Shown here: piece by piece, positions 1 through 5,150 of the stretch
Layout of the letters: each line of letters starts with the position of its first letter
Numbering within the stretch: the stretch's first letter is position 1
Assembly (NCBI GenBank): GCA_021157805.1
Contig: JAGGVW010000095.1
Span: 1-8,792 of the forward strand
Origin: a bacterium
GTDB lineage: Bacteria > Ratteibacteria > UBA8468 > B48-G9 > JAFGKM01
Reading direction: 5' to 3'
DNA length: 8,792 nucleotides
Made by a program: the position numbers and the translations under genes
Notes under the pieces: model-generated
The model's input: the letters and a program-made list of their open reading frames with translations, nothing else
Databases searched by the model: none
What the model was told of the DNA's origin: nothing

Positions 1-12
1 GACTACGGCGGG

Positions 13-27
13 TCCGCCTCCGGCGGA
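13..27. repeat. GC-rich perfect hairpin, possible dispersed palindromic repeat
   Basis: TCCGCC at 13-18 and GGCGGA at 22-27 form a perfect 6-bp stem with a 3-base loop, in a strongly GC-rich patch that contrasts with the AT-rich surroundings. On the minus strand it lies downstream of tRNA-Ser but no T-run follows it, so it is not a convincing intrinsic terminator. It may be one unit of a dispersed intergenic palindrome, but only one copy is visible and it sits at the window edge. Confidence 0.4.
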
Positions 28-69
28 AACCCCCTTTACGTTCATCACTAAAAAATAAGACTCTGCCAC
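28..69 (-). pseudogene. Decayed tRNA-Ser copy (anticodon arm lost)
   Basis: Three blocks match the intact tRNA-Ser gene at 84-176 in the same order and on the same strand. AACCCCC at 28-34 matches the T-arm strand at 105-111. CGTTCATCAC at 39-48 matches the variable arm at 117-126. CTCTGCCAC at 61-69 matches the D-arm region at 162-170. The gap between the first two blocks is 4 bases here and 5 in the intact gene. The stretch corresponding to the anticodon arm is replaced by a short A-rich run (49-60). The acceptor ends are not recognisable. The short exact blocks are seen directly; calling them a degenerate tandem tRNA-Ser is inference. Confidence 0.5.
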
Positions 70-83
70 TTCTTTCAATAGTC

Positions 84-176
84 TGGCGGAGGCGGGGGGA
101 TTCGAACCCCCGGTCCCGTTCATCACGGGACAACGGTTTTCAAGACCGCCGCATTAGTCCGCTCTGCCACGCCTCC
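84..176 (-). tRNA. tRNA-Ser (anticodon UGA), CCA end encoded
   Basis: Read on the minus strand, this is a complete type II (long variable arm) tRNA. The acceptor strands GGAGGCG and CGCCTCC pair over 7 bp, followed by discriminator G73 and a genomically encoded CCA (84-86 on the plus strand). The anticodon arm is a 5-bp stem with loop CTTGAAA, which places the anticodon TGA, so it reads serine UCA codons. The variable arm is a GTCCCGT/ACGGGAC hairpin. The T-arm carries the standard GGTTCGAATCC core. A long variable arm plus G73 are serine identity elements. No strong promoter was recognised just upstream. Confidence 0.96.
156..176 (-). repeat. 21-bp direct repeat, copy 1 (5' end of tRNA-Ser)
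   Basis: The first 21 bases of the tRNA-Ser gene (acceptor 5' strand plus half of the D-arm) recur without mismatch at 1265-1285 in the same orientation. The two copies bracket about 1.1 kb that contains the MntA-HepT pair. Confidence 0.9.
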
Positions 177-256
177 ATTATTTCTTGCCCTCAAGAGAGG
201 AGTTGTCACTAAATTAATCTGGCAAAAGTTACTTTGAAGCTATAGAAATAAAGAAT

Positions 257-679
257 TCATATTTTGTTTATCCACGTAGCTATTAATTTTGCAAATTGTG
301 AAAAATCATCGAGCTTTTTCTGAAGGTGGTTATATATCTCAGATATATCTATCTTCGCATATTCGTGAACTAAAATGTTCCTTAAGCCAGTCATTTTGGA
401 TATTTTAAGGGAAAATTCCAATGGTAGAATCCCATTTTCACCTAACATTTCAATGCTATCTCTTGCGGTATCTGGTTTTGGTAAACCAAGCCCACTTATA
501 ATTATTTCACAAATATCTATCACACATTCGCAGGCTATCTGAAGATAGTAGCGAATAGCTCCTTGCAGGGTATAATCTTTCTTTATGTCCTCTAAAGAAA
601 ATTTTCGATATTCCTTTAGATATCCTACATATTTCTTAAGGTTTTCCAATTTTTCATTTATCGTCTCTTTGTCAATCAT
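257..679 (-). CDS. hepT: HepT-like HEPN ribonuclease toxin (DUF86 family)
   Basis: This is a 140-residue, largely alpha-helical protein of the HepT (DUF86) group of HEPN ribonucleases. The diagnostic RX4HXY motif is intact as RNILVHEY: Arg100 and His105 form the RNase site, and Tyr107 is the residue that the partner MntA adenylylates in characterised systems. The length is normal for the family. The start codon overlaps the mntA stop codon by four bases (ATGA at 676-679), with an AGGG-type ribosome-binding site inside the end of mntA, so the two genes are probably translationally coupled. Characterised members cleave RNA; in one studied system the 3' end of tRNAs is removed. The target here is unknown. 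The nearness of tRNA-Ser and its relics is suggestive only. Confidence 0.93.
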   Translation of the reverse strand: MIDKETINEKLENLKKYVGYLKEYRKFSLEDIKKDYTLQGAIRYYLQIACECVIDICEIIISGLGLPKPDTARDSIEMLGENGILPLEFSLKISKMTGLRNILVHEYAKIDISEIYNHLQKKLDDFSQFAKLIATWINKI

Positions 680-1080
680 TCTAATCCCTTTTGAGCAATT
701 CTTTTTAAGTTTTCTCTAATATGTCTGTGATAATAATACTGACGGTCATAATATAAGGACATAATTTTAGCCTCGTATCTTATTCTAGTAATTTCATCTT
801 TGCAATAAACTAATTTTCCTCTCTGAATAACTCTAAATTGCATAAGTATAGAGGCCTTATTCAAAACTACAATATCTATTTTGTCTATACTGAGTAATTT
901 TGATAATTCGTAGTTTAATTCAGTTAAAGAAATTTTATCAGGTTTTTTAAAATAAATGGCTAAATCTAAATCGCTTTTTGAATTTTGTTTATTCTCAGAA
1001 TAAGAACCAAACAAATAAACAAAAATTATCTCATCTTTTTTCTGACAAAAATTTTTAATTCTTTTTTCCAACTCCTGCAT
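676..1080 (-). CDS. mntA: MntA-like minimal nucleotidyltransferase antitoxin
   Basis: This 134-residue protein belongs to the minimal nucleotidyltransferase family. The catalytic GSX10DXD signature is visible: Gly25-Ser26, then Asp37 and Asp39 within SDLDLAIYF. Asp69, in the following strand (DKIDIVVL), is the likely third metal-binding carboxylate. Members paired with HepT transfer AMP from ATP to the toxin's conserved tyrosine and so silence it, rather than acting only by binding. The gene comes first in the operon and overlaps hepT by four bases, the usual antitoxin-then-toxin order. The C-terminal tail is rich in Tyr, Arg and His (about residues 108-128). No Shine-Dalgarno sequence is seen before the ATG; the upstream DNA is almost pure A/T. 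Confidence 0.93.
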   Translation of the reverse strand: MQELEKRIKNFCQKKDEIIFVYLFGSYSENKQNSKSDLDLAIYFKKPDKISLTELNYELSKLLSIDKIDIVVLNKASILMQFRVIQRGKLVYCKDEITRIRYEAKIMSLYYDRQYYYHRHIRENLKRIAQKGLE

Positions 1081-1233
1081 ATTTTTATTTTATTAAATAA
1101 AGAACTTTTAAATCAATAGGAATATTAAACAAATCTCTTAATCCAATCCAGATAGGGTCTTAATGCCTCCAAGATAATAACAGAGCCGCTTTTTTAAGTC
1201 TTTATTATTTTTACTTTTAGCCATCAGCCAATT

Positions 1234-1285
1234 TGGAGGAGGGGCTAGGATTCGAACCCAGAGAAGTCCGCTCTGCCACGCCTCC
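1234..1285 (-). pseudogene. Chimeric mini-tRNA relic without anticodon arm
   Basis: On the minus strand, the 5' 21 bases are identical to the start of tRNA-Ser(UGA). They join, after three bases, a different 3' part: T-stem CTGGG, loop TTCGAAT, T-stem CCTAG, acceptor strand CCCCTCC, a T in the discriminator position and CCA. The acceptor strands still pair at 6 of 7 positions (one C-C mismatch), and the T-stem closes with one G-T wobble. The anticodon and variable arms are missing, as is the second half of the D-arm, so it cannot decode. The 3' part cannot come from the neighbouring tRNA-Ser, which has CGCCTCC and G73; an acceptor starting GGAGGGG would suit it. It is most likely a recombinant or deleted tRNA gene. 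Whether it is transcribed is unknown. Confidence 0.8.
1265..1285 (-). repeat. 21-bp direct repeat, copy 2 (5' end of the tRNA relic)
   Basis: This is the second exact copy of the tRNA-Ser 5' end found at 156-176, in the same orientation. The duplicated part is the tRNA 5' end; tyrosine integrases usually duplicate the 3' end, so this is not a textbook attachment site. Confidence 0.9.
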
Positions 1286-1363
1286 GCTATATTAAAATCT
1301 ATTTTATCATAAACATGGCTTGCTTCCACAAATTTTAAATACTTATCCTTGATTGAGAGAAAT

Positions 1364-1392
1364 TTGAAAATAAATTTTTTCTCATGTAAAAT
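1364..1392 (+). promoter_or_regulatory. Sigma-70-type promoter for the ASST-like gene
   Basis: TTGAAA at 1364-1369 and TAAAAT at 1387-1392 are separated by exactly 17 bases and are close to the -35 and -10 consensus. The predicted transcription start, about seven bases later, is near 1399-1400, only five or six bases before the ATG at 1405. No Shine-Dalgarno sequence is present, so the message may be nearly leaderless. Confidence 0.6.
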
Positions 1393-1404
1393 TGAAATAA
1401 TACT

Positions 1405-2934
1405 ATGAAACTCAGATACAAAAATATTCTAATAACAGCAATGTGTGTTCTGCTCACCGTTAGAATCTTTCCTATAGAGTTATCTAAAATAGACATGCTT
1501 TTAGAAAAAGTAGAAAAACTAATTGAACAGAATAGATGGGAAGAGGCTGTATCTCTATTCAATTACTTAAAAGATATAGCGGCTGAAACACCAAATTATA
1601 GGAAATCAGAAATACTAAATTTAGAGAAAGAAATTGATAAAATTATTAATAAAAACTTAAACCTCTTATATGAAGAGGGTAAAAAACAACTAAACAGAGG
1701 GGAATTCAAAAAAGCCATGGAGAGTTTTAGTAAAATTCTCCAATTTAATCTGGAATTTAAAGATGCCCCTGAGTTATTTCAAATGGCTAAAGAGATAAAT
1801 GACGAGTTACATCCTTCATCTACCCTCAAAGCAAAAATAGTGGTAACATCAAAAACGCCTGATAAAATCAAAATTGGACTCCGGATATATAAACCCGAAA
1901 AGTGTTACAACGGGTATACGCTTTTTGTGCACCAGCCCCCTCCTCCTGGAACAGCTATTTTTGACCCTATATTTCTAATAGACATGAAAGGGAACATAGT
2001 ATATAAATGGTATGTTTTTGGTTATCCCTATCCCTACTTGGTCCAGTTGGAACCCAACGGGCATATATTTTATACCCCCTCGTTTGATCTCAATGTATTA
2101 CAATTTACTCCCGATATAAAAGGTGTGGGTTTATATGAATTGAATTCTGAAAGTGAAACCATATGGTATCTTCCCGCCTTGATCGACCATGACTTCCATA
2201 CCATAGATAAAAACACCTATTTAATTGAGAAAGTAGAAGTTATTAACAAGGAAGATGGCTTTTACTTGTGCCCTTATATAGAGATAGTCAACCGGAAAGG
2301 AAAAGTTTTGTGGCAATGGCGAGGAGATGAACATGTAGGAGAATTAAAACAACTTTTAAACCTAAATATCAAACTGGAGGGAGATTGGGCTCATATTAAT
2401 TATTGTGAGATGATAGGTGAAAACTTATCAGCCGAAAAGGATAAACGTTTCCAGAAAGGTAATATATTATTCAGTTATGGAGCATTAGATTTAATTGGGA
2501 TCATTGATTATCATACAAAAAAGATAGTGTGGGCATGGGGACCGAGGGTATTACAAGGAGCTCATGCTCCCACGATGTTGAAAAATGGACATATTTTAAT
2601 CTTTGACAATGGTATTTACAGAGGCTGGTCTCGGATAGTAGAGATGGACCCTCTGACCGGAGAAATAGTGTGGGAGTACCACGCTGAACCGAAAGAGAGT
2701 TTTTATAGTGAAATAATGTCCAACGCTGTCCAGCTCCCAAATGGAAATATTTTAATATGTGAAGGGACAGCTAATCGAATATTCGAAATCACGCGCGATG
2801 GAGAAATAGTATGGGATTTCATAAGTCCATTTAATAAAATCACCGGAGGTGAAGGCATATATAGAGCCTATCGCTACTCTCCAGAATATGTAAGAGTACT
2901 GCTGGGAGGCAAAACACACACAGATAAAAAATGA
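1405..2934 (+). CDS. Exported arylsulfotransferase-family protein with TPR-like N-terminus
   Basis: The protein has 509 residues. Residues 1-26 look like a Sec signal peptide. Residues about 27-135 are helical and TPR-like (NRWEEAVSLFNYLKD; RGEFKKAMESFSKIL). Residues about 140-500 form an arylsulfotransferase (ASST, PF05935-like) beta-propeller. The hallmark blocks are present: His262 in IDHDFH, His330/Asn332 in DWAHIN, His387 in GAHAP followed by MLKNGHILIFDNG, and QLPNGNILICEG. In E. coli ASST the matching histidines bind the donor sulfate, and the last is the sulfated intermediate. The active-site arginine expected in the strand after the HxN motif appears to be glycine (SYGALD, about residue 359), so activity on aryl sulfates is not assured. 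The likely location is the periplasm. Its stop overlaps the start of the decayed paralogue (ATGA). The family is secure; the substrate is unknown. Confidence 0.85.
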   Translation: MKLRYKNILITAMCVLLTVRIFPIELSKIDMLLEKVEKLIEQNRWEEAVSLFNYLKDIAAETPNYRKSEILNLEKEIDKIINKNLNLLYEEGKKQLNRGEFKKAMESFSKILQFNLEFKDAPELFQMAKEINDELHPSSTLKAKIVVTSKTPDKIKIGLRIYKPEKCYNGYTLFVHQPPPPGTAIFDPIFLIDMKGNIVYKWYVFGYPYPYLVQLEPNGHIFYTPSFDLNVLQFTPDIKGVGLYELNSESETIWYLPALIDHDFHTIDKNTYLIEKVEVINKEDGFYLCPYIEIVNRKGKVLWQWRGDEHVGELKQLLNLNIKLEGDWAHINYCEMIGENLSAEKDKRFQKGNILFSYGALDLIGIIDYHTKKIVWAWGPRVLQGAHAPTMLKNGHILIFDNGIYRGWSRIVEMDPLTGEIVWEYHAEPKESFYSEIMSNAVQLPNGNILICEGTANRIFEITRDGEIVWDFISPFNKITGGEGIYRAYRYSPEYVRVLLGGKTHTDKK

Positions 2935-4455
2935 ACTTCACCAGGCCAAAAAATTTCAAACTATTATTTGCCTCATATTTTCTAATTTTGATTTTTATAT
3001 CACCTTACTCACATACCGAGCTGACGGATTCGGATTGGAACAAACTATATAATTCTATACTCACATGTATAAAAAACAATGCCTGGGAAGAAGCACGTGC
3101 CCGGTTAATGTATTTTAAGGATGTAATTAATACAAACAGAGCTTATGATAAATTCCCTGATTTAAAAGAACTTGAAACCGAGGTGGCTCACCTCGTTGAT
3201 AATAATCTGAATATTTTATACCAGAAGGGATTGAATTTATTCCAAAATAGAAAAATAGATGAAGCTTACAAAATATTTACAAAAAATTTTTTACCATCCG
3301 GAATATAGAAATACAAAAGAGTTTTTACAACTAACAAACCAATTGAAAACTCCGTATAAATTTAGAAAAGCAGAAAAAAGAATACTGGTGAGTTCAAAAA
3401 CCTCTAACAAAAATCAAACCGGTTTAAGAATTTATAAACCTGAAAAATGTTACAATGGATATACTTTGTTTACCCATATAGCCCTCAAGGAATCTTCTTT
3501 AATAAAATATATTTATCTAATTGATATGCATGGCAACGTTATTCACCGCTGGACTGTAGAGGATAACCCTATCTTTGCATAGATGAAGCCGAATGGAAAT
3601 ATAGTATATAACAATGGAGATGAAATCCGAGAACTTGACCTTTTATCTAATATAGTATGGAGATATCCCGGGTGTATCGACCATGCGTTTGAAGTACTTG
3701 AGAATAGAAGAATTATACTTGAACGAAGAGAGAATTTAGATGGAAATCCAAGATTTACTGGAGAAGACGGTTTGCCAGCCTGGCATTCATGTATAGAAAT
3801 CATAGATACTAAAGAAAACAAAATCCTCTGGGATTGGCACAGTAAAAATCACATCGAAGACTTGGAAGAATTATTAGGAGTAAAAATATTTCCTATCGGA
3901 GACTGAGCTAACAGCAATTCCTGCGAAGTTATACAAAATAGTCCCTTAAGAGAAAAAGATAAACGTTTCCAAGATGGAAATATCCTTTTTAGTTTCTGTA
4001 CATTAGGCACAATAGGCATTATTGATCGTCGCACAAAAAAATAGTGTAGACGTGGGGACATGGAGAATTAGAAAGCCAGCATACCCCAACTATGTTGAAA
4101 AATGGGAATATTTTAATATTTGATAATGGCTCGGGAAGAGGATGGTCCCGAATTATAGAAGTCAACCCCATCGGTAAGGAAATAGTATGGGAATACCATG
4201 CTGAACCTAAAGAAAGCTTTATAACCCGATACTGGGGCAGTGCTCAAGGTTTGCCTAATGGTAATATATTGATATGTGAAAGCGAATTTGATCATATATT
4301 TGAAAATTACGCCTCAGGAAGAAATAGTATGGAACTTTATCAGCCCATTTTGAAAAATAACGGGAGGAGATTACATATATCGCGCTTATAGATATTCTTC
4401 AGAATACATCCAACCTTTACTTAAACAGTTAAAAAATTGGCAATTAAGAAATTGA
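2931..4455 (+). pseudogene. Decayed tandem paralogue of the ASST-family gene
   Basis: This copy covers the whole length of the preceding gene: signal peptide, TPR-like helices, propeller and C-terminus. Shared landmarks include LRIYKPEKCYNGYTLF, EIVWEYHAEPKESF and YIYRAYRYSSEY. It carries seven lesions. The frameshifts are +1 in the T-run at 3287-3292, -1 in the A-run at 4035-4041 and +1 in the A-run at 4303-4306. The in-frame stops are TAG at 3580 (Gln in the paralogue), TGA at 3904 (Trp), TAG at 4047 (Trp) and TGA at 4351. The residue matching His330 has become Asn, while the His262 and His387 equivalents remain. The homopolymer indels alone could be sequencing errors; the stop substitutions point to real decay. 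Its ATG overlaps the upstream stop, so the pair probably arose by tandem duplication of an operon gene. The 125-residue N-terminal fragment (2931-3308) could still be translated. Confidence 0.92.
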
Positions 4456-4501
4456 ATCTTTAATAATTTTGAGACTAGAGATAAAATATTAATGATAAGC
4501 A

Positions 4502-5149
4502 ATGCAATATAATATAAAGTACAAAAAAACATTTTTATATTATACGCAAGTAATAATTCTATTCCTTGCTATTTCTATCGGGTGTATCTCTTTATTATCC
4601 TCAGGTTCTCAAATGTGTCTAAATGATGTTTTGAGTGGATATAAAATTACTTTTGCAAAATATGGGAAAATCCTTATTATTAAAAACTACAAATTTCCTG
4701 CGAGGGAGAAAAGTTTTCATACTATTATTGCTTCTGATAAAAATACTCGAATCGAAATAGAAATTATAAAACCCATGTCGTATGTTGAGGCTACTGAATA
4801 TGCTGAATCCAAATATAAAATTATTAAAAATCTCTATGGGCCTCAAATTATCCCCTATACAGGCCAGTTGACTACTACTACAGATTGTCCCCCAGAAAAG
4901 AAACCTGAAGAAATTTCTATAGATATACTCGGCAAGCCTACCAGAGTACTATTAGCAAACGCTACAGATCGTTATGTGCTTGGAGTATGGGATGATGCGT
5001 TGATTAAAACTAAAGCAGCTTTCGCTATGGTTTATGATGAGGAAAATCAAACAATTTATCAGATAATTATTTTTCAGCCAATTAAAATCTTTGACCAACA
5101 AAAAGTGTTAGATATCCTTCAAGGCATCAAGAGGATACCAGAAAAATAA
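4502..5149 (+). CDS. Probable lipoprotein or membrane-anchored protein of unknown function
   Basis: The protein has 215 residues. A hydrophobic segment at about 15-32 follows a Lys-rich start, and Cys28 in AISIGC could be a lipid-modified cysteine, although the residues before it fit the lipobox only loosely. The mature part is a mix of beta strands and helices with no motif I recognise. Residues about 60-85 (EKSFHTIIASDKNTRIEIEIIKP) suggest a small beta-sheet domain, and the C-terminus (YQIIIFQPIKIFDQQKVLDILQGIKRI) reads like a strand followed by an amphipathic helix. No Shine-Dalgarno sequence precedes the ATG. It starts 46 bases after the pseudogene and runs to one base from the stop of the convergent hydrolase gene. 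I assign no function. Confidence 0.8.
   Translation: MQYNIKYKKTFLYYTQVIILFLAISIGCISLLSSGSQMCLNDVLSGYKITFAKYGKILIIKNYKFPAREKSFHTIIASDKNTRIEIEIIKPMSYVEATEYAESKYKIIKNLYGPQIIPYTGQLTTTTDCPPEKKPEEISIDILGKPTRVLLANATDRYVLGVWDDALIKTKAAFAMVYDEENQTIYQIIIFQPIKIFDQQKVLDILQGIKRIPEK
5100..5139 (-). terminator. Possible terminator of the minus-strand operon
   Basis: On the minus strand, GGTATCCT and AGGATATC pair over 8 bp (one G-T wobble) around a 13-base loop, followed six bases later by TTTTT at 5104-5100. It lies inside the 3' end of the convergent gene, about 10 bases past the hydrolase stop codon. The long loop and the gap before the T-run make it only a moderate candidate. Confidence 0.35.
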
Positions 5150-5150
5150 T

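Larger units (their letters stand above)
1081..1404. other. Divergent intergenic region
   Basis: This 324-base spacer separates the minus-strand toxin-antitoxin operon from the plus-strand ASST-like gene. It holds the tRNA relic at 1234-1285 and the promoter at 1364-1392. The AT-rich stretch next to mntA (about 1081-1125) must carry that operon's promoter; a TTGATT-like -35 can be seen on the minus strand but no clear -10. Open frames that cross the tRNA relic on the minus strand have no family resemblance and are not taken as genes. I see nothing else in it. Confidence 0.6.

Noticed and set aside
52..84. Terminator for tRNA-Ser made of AGACT/AGTCT followed by TATTTTTT on the minus strand
   Set aside because: The stem is only 5 bp with a 17-base loop, and the sequence overlaps the tRNA relic, so the pairing may be accidental. 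A T-run is present but the support is too weak to list.
1138..1329. A 63-residue open frame on the minus strand between the toxin-antitoxin pair and the ASST gene
   Set aside because: It reads straight through the tRNA relic (the LLWVRILAPPP stretch is translated T-arm sequence), a common artefact, and has no family resemblance.
3583..4391. Two separate small genes starting at the ATGs at 3583 and 4092
   Set aside because: Both are internal pieces of the propeller and align with the middle and end of the intact paralogue; the ATGs are ordinary Met codons after lesions.
4441..4454. Hairpin CAATT/AATTG at the pseudogene end as a terminator
   Set aside because: It is a five-pair AT-only stem with no proper T-run after it.
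2931..4455. TGA and TAG recoding (TGA read as Trp, or suppression) to explain in-frame stops at Trp and Gln positions
   Set aside because: TGA ends mntA and the first ASST-like gene in ATGA overlaps, the stops include TAG as well as TGA, and three frameshifts are also present. Ordinary pseudogene decay explains everything.
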